Positions 8,817 to 15,665 are shown, counted from the first letter of the stretch. The stretch: 35,737 nt of DNA from Streptomyces sp. GKU 895 (GCA_002027195.1 MWJO01000089.1:1-35737), one strand, 5' to 3'. Translations and numbers: made by a program. The notes: generated from the sequence alone by a model not told the origin.

Positions 8817-8978
8817 GGAGGCGCCTGACCCTCGGGGAGTTCTCCCTGACCGCTTCCCCGCCCTGCCTCCCTGGGTTGACCTGCGCATAGTCCGTTCAGG
8901 GAGGCCAGGGAGCGCAGGGAGGCGTCCTCTTTTGGGAAACGGAAAAGGGGGGTTGAGCCTCCCCTTTCGCGCCTCCCT
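8815..8978. promoter_or_regulatory. Clustered AGGGAGGC motifs, candidate clt (TraB recognition) site
   Basis: AGGGAGGC or its complement occurs at 8815-8822, 8865-8872 (minus), 8898-8905, 8907-8913 (partial), 8916-8923, 8957-8964 (minus, one change) and 8971-8978 (minus). GCCTCCCTG (8865-8873) and CAGGGAGGC (8897-8905) form a 9-bp inverted repeat. TraB proteins recognise short 8-bp repeats in a clt region often near traB, which is the basis for the proposal. The stretch 8817-9106 has no gene. Confidence 0.4.
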
Positions 8979-9106
8979 CCCCACCGCTGCCACGAGATCG
9001 GCAGATGCCATGCGCCTCGGTGTTTCGGGCACCGAACAGATCGGATGCCAGCAGCTGGAGTCGGTCTAAAGTGATCGCCCTGATGCCTGAACTTGGGGAG
9101 GGAAGC

Positions 9107-9343
9107 ATGATCGTTGACAACAACGGACGCGCGATCAAGGCCAGCGAACTGAACGACACCCTTGTCGGTGAGCCGTTCTCATACGAGAACGAGGCGGGGA
9201 TCGAAATGCACGGTCGCATCGCGTTCATCGAGAAGCGCTCCGAGGTGGTCAAGGTGACGCTGGACGGAGTCGTGGTGAACGGAAGCAGTGTCGTGCTCAG
9301 CTTCGCGCCATCCGACGAACTGTGGTTCACGCCGATGGGCTGA
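9107..9343 (+). CDS. Small hypothetical protein, cargo
   Basis: 78 residues from the ATG after GGGGAGGGAAGC, the only good ribosome binding site; an in-frame ATG at 9005 has none. Predicted mostly beta: FSYENEAGIEMHGRIAFIEK, EVVKVTLDGVVVNGSSVVLS, ending FAPSDELWFTPMG. G+C is lower than in the transfer genes. No family recognised. It is the first gene after the clt-like region and has no operon partner. Confidence 0.65.
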   Translation: MIVDNNGRAIKASELNDTLVGEPFSYENEAGIEMHGRIAFIEKRSEVVKVTLDGVVVNGSSVVLSFAPSDELWFTPMG

Positions 9344-9713
9344 GCCGACCTCGCGGCTACCGCGGGTGACGGTAGCGCACGACAGCGTCCCTGCCTCAAC
9401 GAACGAGGTCGGGACGTTGCGGCTCCGGGTCCTCCGACCTACAAGGCCCCCCTCTAGGTGCGCATGCGCCTTAGCCGACGGACGCCAAATGTCTACCGGC
9501 AGGCCGCGAAGGGGGCGCCTCCGACCATTCGTCCGCTCACCCGTTCGAATAGTCACCGCTCGTCCACACATTCATCCACCCACTTACGACTGTCAGAGGC
9601 AGTCGATACGCTGGGGCTATCCGGGGGGACAGTCTCGCTCGCCACGTCACCCGCCAGCGCAGCACCTAAGCGCTTGGTCTACCGTGGAAGAGACGAGACG
9701 AAAGGGGGCAACC
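9344..9713. other. Gene-free region upstream of the Panacea gene
   Basis: About 370 bp without a convincing reading frame. The only structure seen is the inverted repeat and -10-like hexamer described at 9584-9612. Confidence 0.6.
9584..9612 (+). promoter_or_regulatory. Candidate promoter/operator of the Panacea operon
   Basis: The inverted repeat CGACTG-7 nt-CAGTCG (9587-9605) abuts TACGCT (9607-9612), a TANNNT -10 hexamer typical of Streptomyces sigma-HrdB promoters. A weak TTACGA lies 17 bp upstream of it. An operator overlapping a promoter is the usual layout for self-regulated toxin-antitoxin operons. Start of the antitoxin gene is about 100 bp downstream. Confidence 0.4.
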
Positions 9714-10187
9714 ATGGGGACGAGCAGCGTGACGGTCAACGATGTGGCGGCGTACATCCTGTCGAAGGCTGCCCCGATGTCGGCAATGAAGCTGCAGAAG
9801 CTGTGCTTCTTCGCCTACGGCTACCACCTCGCCTGGGAAGACGAGCAGATGTTCCCAGAGCGCTTCGAAGCGTGGGCAAATGGCCCGGTCGCACCGGTCC
9901 TGTACGGCCGGCACCGCGGGCGGTTCACCCTCGACAAGGGCGACATTCCCGGTAACGCAGAGGCGCTGTCCGTGGGGCAGCGCGAGTCCGTCGACATCGT
10001 CTTGGAGAGCTTCAACCAGTACACGGCGCACCAGCTGTCCGAGATGAGCCACCAAGCCGATGGCCCCTGGGACTTGGCGCGACGCAGGGCAGGCGCTCGG
10101 GAGCTGGAGCGCTCCAACGAAGAGCTTTCAGACGAGGACATGTTCGAGTACTTCTCGCGCCTGATCTCCTCTGGCTCTAACGATTGA
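9714..10187 (+). CDS. Panacea (DUF4065/SocA-like) antitoxin
   Basis: 157 residues, ATG after AAAGGGGGCAACC. The Panacea domain fills residues about 8-125: VNDVAAYILSKAAPMSAMKL, then QKLCFFAYGYHLAWEDE, FEAWANGPVAPVLYG and the closing helices around HQLSEMSHQADGPWDLAR. These are the hallmark blocks of DUF4065. The domain is known as a versatile antitoxin that neutralises unrelated toxins in PanAT systems, and as the SocA proteolysis adaptor. A 152-residue gene follows 15 bp downstream on the same strand, in the position of a toxin. Identification of the domain is firm; the antitoxin role is inferred from context. Confidence 0.9.
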   Translation: MGTSSVTVNDVAAYILSKAAPMSAMKLQKLCFFAYGYHLAWEDEQMFPERFEAWANGPVAPVLYGRHRGRFTLDKGDIPGNAEALSVGQRESVDIVLESFNQYTAHQLSEMSHQADGPWDLARRRAGARELERSNEELSDEDMFEYFSRLISSGSND

Positions 10188-10202
10188 GAGAAAGCACGCT
10201 GG

Positions 10203-10661
10203 GTGGGGAAGCCAAAGAAGCGTCTGGCAGCGCCGAATAAGCCAAGCCAGGGCAAGCAGATGGTATTGCCCGCGCGGGGAAAGCTCCCCGGCGCGGGCAA
10301 TTCGCATGAGCGGGTCTGTTGGAGGTTCACTCACGCCGATCGAGACGGGCGGTGGGGGATCCAGCACATCAGCGCAGATCTGTGGCAGACCATGCTTGAG
10401 CGGCTGGTCCACTTCGAGTCGATGACTGTCCAAGAAGTACGCGAGTCAAGCATCTACACCGAGTACGACCTGCCCAGTGAGCTCATCCCCGAGGCCATGC
10501 GACGGCTCGAAGAGTTGCAGCTCGGAGACATGACGAAGATCGGCCGCTTCCGAGTGTGGAAGAAGCCGCGCCTCTACGGCTTCATGGAAGGGAACGTCTT
10601 CCACGTGCTTTGGTGGGACCCGGAGCACGAGATCTGGCCGTGGGAACCGCGCAACACGTAG
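10203..10661 (+). CDS. Candidate toxin partner of the Panacea antitoxin
   Basis: 152 residues from a GTG 15 bp after the antitoxin stop, with GAGAGAAAG as ribosome binding site. A basic N-terminus (GKPKKRLAAPNKPSQGKQM) leads to a compact domain: CWRFTHADRDGRWGIQHIS, LERLVHFESMTVQEVRES, EAMRRLEELQLGDMTKIGRF, ending GFMEGNVFHVLWWDPEHEIW. The C-terminal block, a KPRLYGF strand followed by a VLWWDPEHEI strand, recalls the small RelE/HigB-type mRNA interferase layout, but no catalytic set can be named. No membrane segment. Order antitoxin then toxin is common for Panacea pairs. Function remains a proposal. Confidence 0.65.
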   Translation: MGKPKKRLAAPNKPSQGKQMVLPARGKLPGAGNSHERVCWRFTHADRDGRWGIQHISADLWQTMLERLVHFESMTVQEVRESSIYTEYDLPSELIPEAMRRLEELQLGDMTKIGRFRVWKKPRLYGFMEGNVFHVLWWDPEHEIWPWEPRNT

Positions 10662-10783
10662 TTCCGGCCCCCCCCACGTGACGAGTAGGCCGAACGGCTC
10701 CATACTCGAAGCAAGCTGCACCGTAGTGCGCCCTGCCTTCACTCCATCGCCCGTTGAGGCATTCCGAGAGAGGCAGGTCCCGC

Positions 10784-10843
10784 ATGGACCCGTTGTCACT
10801 GCTGATGATCGTGATCATTCTTCTGATCGTGACCAATCGTTAG
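10784..10843 (+). CDS. 19-residue hydrophobic peptide gene
   Basis: Encodes MDPLSLLMIVIILLIVTNR and stops at TAG. CAGG lies six bases before the ATG. A strong 10-bp hairpin follows 20 bases after the stop, so the gene plus terminator forms a compact transcription unit. Twelve consecutive residues are Leu, Ile, Val or Met, enough to span or insert into a membrane. Codons are less GC-rich than nearby genes (ATT, CTT, AAT, CGT). The size and composition recall Ibs-type type I toxins and other bacterial membrane micropeptides. No antisense RNA could be located. Small open frames arise by chance, so this is a candidate only. Confidence 0.45.
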   Translation: MDPLSLLMIVIILLIVTNR

Positions 10844-10862
10844 TGCACTGGAGGTGCAGATA

Positions 10863-10886
10863 CCGGGGGCCTGGCAAGGCCCCCGG
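10863..10886 (+). terminator. GC-rich terminator hairpin
   Basis: Perfect 10-bp stem CCGGGGGCCT / AGGCCCCCGG with the 4-nt loop GGCA; no T run, as is frequent in Streptomyces. It lies between the micropeptide gene (plus) and the end of the small minus-strand gene at 10902, and could serve both. Confidence 0.65.
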
Positions 10887-10901
10887 GCCTTGAGTCACGC
10901 T

Positions 10902-11116
10902 TCAGTGGTCCCATGCGTCCGGGCCGCCGCCGCGCCACTCGATCCACCCGGCGCCGGCGACGTCGAGTTCGTCGATGCCTTGCAGGCCGGCCGTCTCCAG
11001 GAACGCCACGACGTCTCGCAGCCGGAAGGCCCGGCCGAGGATGGTGCCGTCGACACGGACGCGGCGGCGCCTTCCTCATCCGGCGGATACACGATCACGG
11101 GCAGTACGGCAGCCAT
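10902..11116 (-). CDS. Small conserved Streptomyces protein (frameshifted)
   Basis: The first frame begins MAAVLPVIVYPPDEEG. The second frame, one base out, continues RRRVRVDGTILGRAFRLRDV and ends WIEWRGGGPDAWDH with a stop at 10902-10904. The joined protein of about 71 residues matches a small gene I recall as common in Streptomyces. The interval is 215 bases, one short of 72 codons; restoring one C near 11068-11072 repairs it. No function is known. It points toward the terminator at 10863-10886. Confidence 0.65.
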
Positions 11117-11225
11117 ACCGTCAGCCTGGCGCGCGAGGCTGGGGCGCGCACGCTGAGCCGTCAGCCTGGACAAACCCCGCGATCAGGTGGAGCAGCCTGA
11201 GCCTCACGAGGGCAGCCATATCGTC

Positions 11226-11465
11226 ATGAGCAACCTTGATGAGCGCATCGACACGCTCCGCCCCACCGGACTCTCCCCGCTGCTCACCACTGCCCAGCTC
11301 ATGGCCCGCTACGGGGCCTCGAACTGGACGGTCAACAGATGGGTACAGAAGGGCTGCCCGCTCGCCCCGACCGCGTTCCGTGGCCGCCGCTTCGACCTCG
11401 CGAAGGTCGAGGAGTGGCACGCGGAGAACGCGACGGATGCCCAGTCGCGAAGGCCAACCGCATGA
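11226..11465 (+). CDS. HTH (excisionase/MerR-like) DNA-binding protein
   Basis: 79 residues from the ATG after GAGGGCAGCC; an in-frame ATG at 11187 is possible. Residues about 18-65 form a winged-HTH of the MerR/Xis type: LLTTAQLMARYGASNWTVNR, then WVQKGCPLAPTAFRGRRFDL and AKVEEWHAEN. The turn-plus-wing with FRGRRFDLAKVEEW is typical of proteins that choose a DNA site by element or phage regulators. It leads a three-gene run with ATGA overlaps (11226-11913). A regulator of that operon is the simplest role. The true xis is more likely the gene at 21991. Confidence 0.75.
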   Translation: MSNLDERIDTLRPTGLSPLLTTAQLMARYGASNWTVNRWVQKGCPLAPTAFRGRRFDLAKVEEWHAENATDAQSRRPTA

Positions 11466-11659
11466 CCCGCGAGGAGCGCCTCGCGGTCCTCGGCGCCGAC
11501 ACCGTGGCAGCGATCCGCGCCCGGGTGAAGCAAGCCCCGGAGCCCAGCGACGAACTCGTCGAGGAACTCCGCCGGATCATGACCAACCCCGCCGGAGAGA
11601 TCCCGGCCCCACCACGTCCTCACGCGGTCTGGCGGGCAGAGCGCGAAGCTGAGGTATGA
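11462..11659 (+). CDS. Hypothetical protein, cargo operon
   Basis: 65 residues, ATG overlapping the preceding stop (ATGA). Contains an N-terminal helix TREERLAVLGADTVAAIRAR and a second, ELVEELRRIMTNPAGEIP, ending in a basic tail HAVWRAEREAEV. No family recognised. Overlaps on both sides indicate co-translation with the HTH protein before it and the 85-residue protein after it. Confidence 0.7.
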   Translation: MTREERLAVLGADTVAAIRARVKQAPEPSDELVEELRRIMTNPAGEIPAPPRPHAVWRAEREAEV

Positions 11660-11913
11660 CATACAGGCAGCCCAAGTGGAAGCGCTGGCATTGGCTCATC
11701 ACCATCACGTGGCGCGAGGGACGTAGCTGGGAGGTGGTGATGTCTGAAGGGACATGCGTTCCGAAGCCTGGCCATACCCGCCAGCAGATGTTCAACCACT
11801 TCTACGACAAGACCGTGCGGGAAGCCAAGGCGCCAGAGGACACCTACGTGGTGTTCTTCTCGTTGGAGCCCGACGAACTCGTACCCGGCTCCTGGGACGA
11901 GGAGAGCACCTAG
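11656..11913 (+). CDS. Hypothetical Trp-rich protein, cargo operon
   Basis: 85 residues, ATGA overlap with the previous gene. Rich in aromatics: PKWKRWHWLITITWREGRSW, then GHTRQQMFNHFYDKTVREAK and YVVFFSLEPDELVPGSWDEE. The strand-helix-strand order suggests a small alpha/beta domain. Not recognised. Third and last gene of the run starting at 11226. Confidence 0.7.
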   Translation: MTYRQPKWKRWHWLITITWREGRSWEVVMSEGTCVPKPGHTRQQMFNHFYDKTVREAKAPEDTYVVFFSLEPDELVPGSWDEEST

Positions 11914-12016
11914 TCGGTGGGGTCCTAGACGTCGGGGGAGGCCGCCTTCCGCGCCTGCGAGACGTGTGCCAAGCGCGTGCCATCCACCGGGTAAACGCGC
12001 AGGTCACAGCCAGCAC

Positions 12017-12035
12017 ACCGCATCTCTTATGCGGT
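12017..12035 (+). terminator. Short hairpin downstream of the three-gene cargo operon
   Basis: ACCGCAT / ATGCGGT, 7-bp stem, 5-nt loop, about 100 bp after the stop at 11913. No T run. Possibly the end of the 11226-11913 transcript. The rest of 11914-12137 shows no gene. Confidence 0.35.
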
Positions 12036-12137
12036 TGGAGGTCACTCTCTCGGGGTCACAGCACGGACACACCACCCACGCGTCGCCTTCACGCGTCGCA
12101 TGATGCCCTCTCTGACCCGCACGACCTTGGGGGGACC

Positions 12138-12716
12138 ATGCGCACCCGCACCGCCATCGCCGCCGCGCTGCTGCTCGGAACCGCGTCTACCGCTTGCGCC
12201 AGTAGTGGCGAGCCCGAGACCATCCGCGTCACCGTCACGCAGACCGTGACCGCCACGCCGAGCGCCGAGGCTGCTGCGGACGCAAGCAACGGCGTTCTCA
12301 AGATGGGTGCCGAGAAGGACGTCATCGATGCCGAAAGCAACCTCCACGCCACCGTGCAGGCCCTCGAATACCAGCAGCCCTACAAGGGCCCGCAGCCTCA
12401 ACCCCCGGAGGACTTCCAGGGCGGCGACACTTGGGCCACTGCCGAAGTCAAGGTCTGCAACAAGAAGGGCGACAACCTCAGCGTCAGCCAGTTCCCCTGG
12501 TCGCTGGCTTACAAGGATGGCACCAGCATTGAGGTGACCGGCTCCTCCGGCGGTGACATGCCGAAGCCGGAGTATCCGATGGACAAGACCCTCACGCCCG
12601 GACGCTGCGCCCGCGGCCTCATCGCCTTTCCCGTGCCTGGCGGCAAGAGGCCCGAGCGTCTCGTGTACGAGCCGGAGGGCGGCGAGCCCACGGAGTGGGC
12701 GATCCCGAAGGCGTAG
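12138..12716 (+). CDS. Secreted lipoprotein (DUF4352-like)
   Basis: 192 residues, ATG after TTGGGGGGACC. The N-terminus RTRTAIAAALLLGTASTAC is a lipoprotein signal peptide; Cys20 of ASTAC would be lipidated. A Thr-rich linker (ETIRVTVTQTVTATPSAEAA) is followed by a domain of about 130 residues with strands around LHATVQALEYQQPY, TWATAEVKVCNKKGDNLSVS, FPWSLAYKDGTSIEV and GRCARGLIAFPVPGGKRPER. This resembles the immunoglobulin-like DUF4352/Telomeric-repeat-type surface lipoproteins common in actinomycetes. Two extra Cys may pair. Being on a mobile element it might act in surface exclusion or be simple cargo. It converges on the XRE gene, with 9 bp between the stops. Confidence 0.75.
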   Translation: MRTRTAIAAALLLGTASTACASSGEPETIRVTVTQTVTATPSAEAAADASNGVLKMGAEKDVIDAESNLHATVQALEYQQPYKGPQPQPPEDFQGGDTWATAEVKVCNKKGDNLSVSQFPWSLAYKDGTSIEVTGSSGGDMPKPEYPMDKTLTPGRCARGLIAFPVPGGKRPERLVYEPEGGEPTEWAIPKA

Positions 12717-12725
12717 CCCGAGCCC

Positions 12726-13577
12726 TCAGCGCGGCCGCACTGTCCGCTGCACCCGGCTGATCAGGTTCTGCGCGTCGGCTCTGTACACCGCGGACTCCCC
12801 CAGGGTGTGCCACACCTTCGAGTAGGTGGCCACGCTGTCGGCGTCGTCCAACCAGATCTCCGCATGCCAGTCCTCGGCGATGACTAGCCGGTCGTCGAGG
12901 ATCCAGAACCCATTCGCCGCCGGGATCTTCAGCGACGCCCCGAGCGGCACGACACCGATCTCCACCGTGTCCATCCCGACCATGCCCGCGAGCCGGTCGA
13001 GCTGCGCGCCGAGAACCGCGGGCGAGCAGACCAGGGCGTGCAATGCCGCCTCCCACACCAGCGCGTGGAACGTGTGGCCGCTCTCGTGCAGCCACTGCTG
13101 ACGCAGGATGCGGGTACGGACGGCTTCCTCGGTGTCCCTCACGGAGCCGTACAGGTCCGCGTACCGCAGGAACATCGCGCGGGCATAGTCGGCGGTCTGG
13201 AGCATGCCGGGGATGACGGACTCCTCCCAGGCGTAGATCGTGCGGGAGCGGTCGACTTCGAGGTTCCACACGTCCTGCACGGGGCGGTGGCCGGCGGCGA
13301 GCTGTCGGCGCCAGGACCGGATGTGGGACTCGAACCCTTTGAGCCGGGCGTCGAGTTCGGCGAACACGTCCGGCTGGCCCACAGCCTCGGCCCACGCACG
13401 CAGGTCGTCCGAGGTGGCGGTCTGGCGGCCGTTCTCCAGCTTGTAGACCTTCGAGTGGGGCCAGCCGAGGCGCGCGGCGAGTTGGGGCCCGGTGAGCCTT
13501 CCTGCGGGCCCGGTCAGCCTCAGGTCGCGAAGGCGCGCGCCGAGGGCTTCCCGGGCCTGCTGGTAGTCCGTGCTCAC
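12726..13577 (-). CDS. XRE-family regulator with DUF5753 domain
   Basis: 283 residues from a GTG; longer in-frame starts run into the upstream gene. HTH at about residues 10-60 (LTGPQLAARLGWPHSKVYKL, ENGRQTATSDDLRAWAEAVG). DUF5753 occupies about 95-280, with the typical IYAWEESVIPGMLQTADYAR block, then RQQWLHESGHTFHALVWEAA and ADSVATYSKVWHTLGESAVY. This is one of the commonest regulator architectures in Streptomyces, usually beside a DUF397 or DUF6879 partner. It follows the DUF6879 gene by 10 bp and probably controls the divergent promoter region at 14338-14509. Confidence 0.9.
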   Translation of the reverse strand: MSTDYQQAREALGARLRDLRLTGPAGRLTGPQLAARLGWPHSKVYKLENGRQTATSDDLRAWAEAVGQPDVFAELDARLKGFESHIRSWRRQLAAGHRPVQDVWNLEVDRSRTIYAWEESVIPGMLQTADYARAMFLRYADLYGSVRDTEEAVRTRILRQQWLHESGHTFHALVWEAALHALVCSPAVLGAQLDRLAGMVGMDTVEIGVVPLGASLKIPAANGFWILDDRLVIAEDWHAEIWLDDADSVATYSKVWHTLGESAVYRADAQNLISRVQRTVRPR

Positions 13578-13587
13578 CGGCGGCTCG

Positions 13588-14337
13588 TCAGGTCGTGCGC
13601 AGGCTGGCGGCGAACTCGCCGCACGGGACGGCACCGTGCGTGGCGACGTCGCGCAGCTGGCAGTAGCGCAGCACCTCCGCAGGCTCGGTGATGATCTCGA
13701 CGTCGTGGAACACGTCCTCGTCGTCGAAGTTGAGGCGGGCGACCATCCGACTGTCGAAGATCCAGAAGTCCTCGGCGGGCAGCAGCCGTGCGTCGGCTTC
13801 GCTGCGGGACAGGATGCGGATGTCCTCGCCGGCCGCGGTGTTGCGCGGGGAGTCGGCGAGGAGGAACAGCTGGCCCTCGGTCGGCGGCTCGTCGACGACG
13901 CGGACGCGGCCGATGGTCTTCCCGGCGAGAACTTGGCGGCGGATGTTCTGCGACCAGTCGTCGCCGTAGTCCAGGGTGATGGAGCCCATCTCTACGAACT
14001 CGGAGTACGTCGGGTCCTCGCGGTCGGAGGCGTAACCGCGGCGGGTCTCCAGCCGCCAGGCCGTGTGCTCGAAGGTGCGGAAGAGCTGGCCGAACTCGTC
14101 CAGGTCGATGATGTCCGGCACGCGGTGCAGCTCCTTGGGGCCGTGGTTGACGAGGAGTTCGGCCGGTACGACGACCGCCGCATCGTCGGGTCCGAAGTGC
14201 TGGAGGCGGGCGAGGTCGTCCGGATCGGTGACCGGCGGTCCCTGGACGATGATCTCGCCGGTTTCGGTGTCGGTGTGGAGTGCTGGGCAGCCGCCGTTCT
14301 TGCTGTCCGTGCCGGTGAAGATGAGCCGTCGTGCCAC
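13588..14337 (-). CDS. DUF6879 protein with fused N-terminal FTGTD domain
   Basis: 249 residues; GTG chosen because it follows GAGGGAGGCACC, while the in-frame ATG at 14427 has no ribosome binding site. Residues 1-60 (ARRLIFTGTDSKNGGCPALH, TGEIIVQGPPVTDPDDLARL) match a short family that I recall as a separate gene beside DUF6879. Residues about 75-245 are DUF6879: LDEFGQLFRTFEHTAWRLET, NIRRQVLAGKTIGRVRVVDE, LPAEDFWIFDSRMVARLNFD, then the C-terminal block EPAEVLRYCQLRDVATHGAV. The DUF6879 protein usually accompanies an XRE-DUF5753 regulator, as here. The two-domain fusion would make the pair's stoichiometry fixed. Biochemical role unknown. Confidence 0.8.
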   Translation of the reverse strand: MARRLIFTGTDSKNGGCPALHTDTETGEIIVQGPPVTDPDDLARLQHFGPDDAAVVVPAELLVNHGPKELHRVPDIIDLDEFGQLFRTFEHTAWRLETRRGYASDREDPTYSEFVEMGSITLDYGDDWSQNIRRQVLAGKTIGRVRVVDEPPTEGQLFLLADSPRNTAAGEDIRILSRSEADARLLPAEDFWIFDSRMVARLNFDDEDVFHDVEIITEPAEVLRYCQLRDVATHGAVPCGEFAASLRTT

Positions 14338-14430
14338 GGTGCCTCCCTCGGTGTGGGACTGGTCGCCCCCAGCATCACCACGGCGGCCGCGCCGATCTAC
14401 CGCCCGCGGGCCGTCGTTTGCGACCATGCA

Positions 14431-14468
14431 AGAACATCTCAGCGGGCCACGAGAACATTCGAGAACAT
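14431..14468. promoter_or_regulatory. Three AGAACAT boxes in the divergent promoter region
   Basis: AGAACAT at 14431-14437, 14452-14458 and 14462-14468, with start-to-start spacing of 21 and 10 bp, so the boxes face the same side of the helix. They lie between the divergent DUF6879 and 14510 genes, a natural operator for the XRE regulator. TACGGT at 14497-14502 could be the -10 of the rightward promoter; that would make the 14510 transcript leaderless. Confidence 0.5.
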
Positions 14469-14509
14469 CGCCTGGAGGCTGTCAACAGGCCCTCCCTACG
14501 GTCCCGTTC

Positions 14510-14728
14510 ATGACCTCTGCACCCGAGATGCCCGACGTATCAGGCGTCGATCCGTTCGCCGCGGTGGAGTCTCTGCGCGCCGCCCTCGACCGCGCCGGCA
14601 TCGTCTTCCCGTCGCTCGCCGTCGACCCTCAGGGCACCCCGCGGGTGCGCCTCGTCGAACTCGGCCGCGTCCGCCCGGACGTCGCCATGCGGCTCGCCGA
14701 GGCCCTCCAGCGAGGACGCGCGGCATGA
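14510..14728 (+). CDS. Hypothetical protein, divergent from XRE/DUF6879 pair
   Basis: 72 residues. No ribosome binding site precedes the ATG and a TANNNT hexamer ends 8 bp upstream, so the message may be leaderless. The sequence VDPFAAVESLRAALDRAGIV, then LAVDPQGTPRVRLVELGRVR and a helix PDVAMRLAEALQRGR, is a compact alpha/beta domain that I recall near XRE regulators in Streptomyces. Function unknown. Overlaps the next gene by ATGA. Confidence 0.75.
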   Translation: MTSAPEMPDVSGVDPFAAVESLRAALDRAGIVFPSLAVDPQGTPRVRLVELGRVRPDVAMRLAEALQRGRAA

Positions 14729-15129
14729 GCCGCGCCAGGGGGTACGCGCCAGTCCCGGCCCCCAGAGACGACCAGCGCCAGGACCCGCCGGACATCGCGA
14801 CGATGCGCGCGGTCGTGGACCGCCTCCTCGACCCCGACGCCGTACCCGAAGCCCGCCAGCCGACCCTCGCCGAGATCGAGACCCTCACCCTTCAGCTGCG
14901 CGGCCACGTCGAACTCCTCCTCCCCGAGGTCGAGGAGACAGCGAACCGGCTCCCGCGGTCGAACATCCCCCGGTACTGCGCCCTGGCCTGCGTCGGCGAA
15001 GCCCGCGAGAGGCTCCGTACCGGGCCGAGCTCTAGGTTCGGCGGCCCCGCCGGTCATGCGCGGCGCCTCGCCCGCACCCTCAACGCCCTGCTCGACCACT
15101 GGGAGGCCCTCACAGGGGGCACGCCATGA
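14725..15129 (+). CDS. DUF6415 family protein
   Basis: 134 residues, ATGA overlap. The core matches DUF6415: IATMRAVVDRLLDPDAVPEA, then LAEIETLTLQLRGHVELLLP, EVEETANRLPR and the signature YCALACVGEARERLR, ending HARRLARTLNALLDHWEALT. All helical and probably cytoplasmic. The family is annotated as a natural-product-biosynthesis protein in databases, but its activity is unknown; its regular neighbours are XRE regulators, as here. Confidence 0.8.
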   Translation: MSRARGYAPVPAPRDDQRQDPPDIATMRAVVDRLLDPDAVPEARQPTLAEIETLTLQLRGHVELLLPEVEETANRLPRSNIPRYCALACVGEARERLRTGPSSRFGGPAGHARRLARTLNALLDHWEALTGGTP

Positions 15130-15338
15130 CCGCGCTCCCGCCGGTGTGCCGCCACTGCGACGAGCCCATCACCGACCCGGACGACGCCGTCTACATCGGG
15201 CACGAGCCCGGCAACTCCGGGCCCGGCTGGGACATCTGGGCACACCGCGCGCACGCCGATCTGCTCGACCCCGACCCCGTCGCGATCCACATGCTGGCTC
15301 GCGTCCTGATCGCGCGAGCCCTGCGCTCGCCCTCCTGA
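15126..15338 (+). CDS. Small Cys/His protein, last gene of the DUF6415 operon
   Basis: 70 residues, ATGA overlap. The N-terminus VCRHCDEPITDPDDAVYIGH has a CxxC knuckle, followed by EPGNSGPGWDIWAHRAHADL with His residues that could complete a zinc site. The last 20 residues are helical (PVAIHMLARVLIARALR). Resembles short zinc-ribbon-like proteins of Streptomyces regulatory cassettes; no function assigned. Confidence 0.75.
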   Translation: MTALPPVCRHCDEPITDPDDAVYIGHEPGNSGPGWDIWAHRAHADLLDPDPVAIHMLARVLIARALRSPS

Positions 15339-15665
15339 TCCCCCGCCCGTCCTCTCAGCACCACAGGCGTTACGAGAGGGCGGCGGGTCAGACAGGCCCC
15401 GGCCGGTCATCCCATCCCGGCCTGAGCCGCTTCGTACCCATCCCACCCAGCAGAGGTGCGCGCCCGTGCACAATGACCAACACTGCCAACCGCATCCATC
15501 TTTGCAACAATCATCAGCAGCTCGCCCAAGTTGGCACCTGTTGGTCCACTTGCCTCACTCGTCCAAATGGCAGCAGCCCCGCACCTGGTTGGTGCGGGGC
15601 CAGCTTGCTTATAGAGCACTACAGTGGTGCCGTCGCCTGCGGTTCTTGAGAGACCCTGGCAGGGG
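15339..15665. other. Gene-free convergent region
   Basis: About 330 bp between a rightward operon and a leftward gene. No convincing reading frame. 15470-15570 is clearly less GC-rich than its surroundings and ends in a strong hairpin (15576-15600), so a short RNA cannot be excluded. Confidence 0.5.
15576..15600. terminator. Strong convergent terminator hairpin
   Basis: Perfect 10-bp stem GCCCCGCACC / GGTGCGGGGC with a 5-nt loop, placed between the rightward 14510-15338 operon and the leftward gene at 15666. No T run on either side. Confidence 0.65.

Noticed and set aside
9458..9955. Plus-strand frame overlapping the Panacea start
   Set aside because: Ser/Thr/Arg-rich shadow without ribosome binding site; overlaps a firmly identified domain in another frame.
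11226..11465. Second excisionase
   Set aside because: Fold is similar, but it leads a separate cargo operon far from int; the 21991-22194 protein is better placed.
14431..14468. LexA/SOS box (GAAC-N4-GTTC)
   Set aside because: GAAC occurs in direct repeats only; no GTTC follows at four bases.
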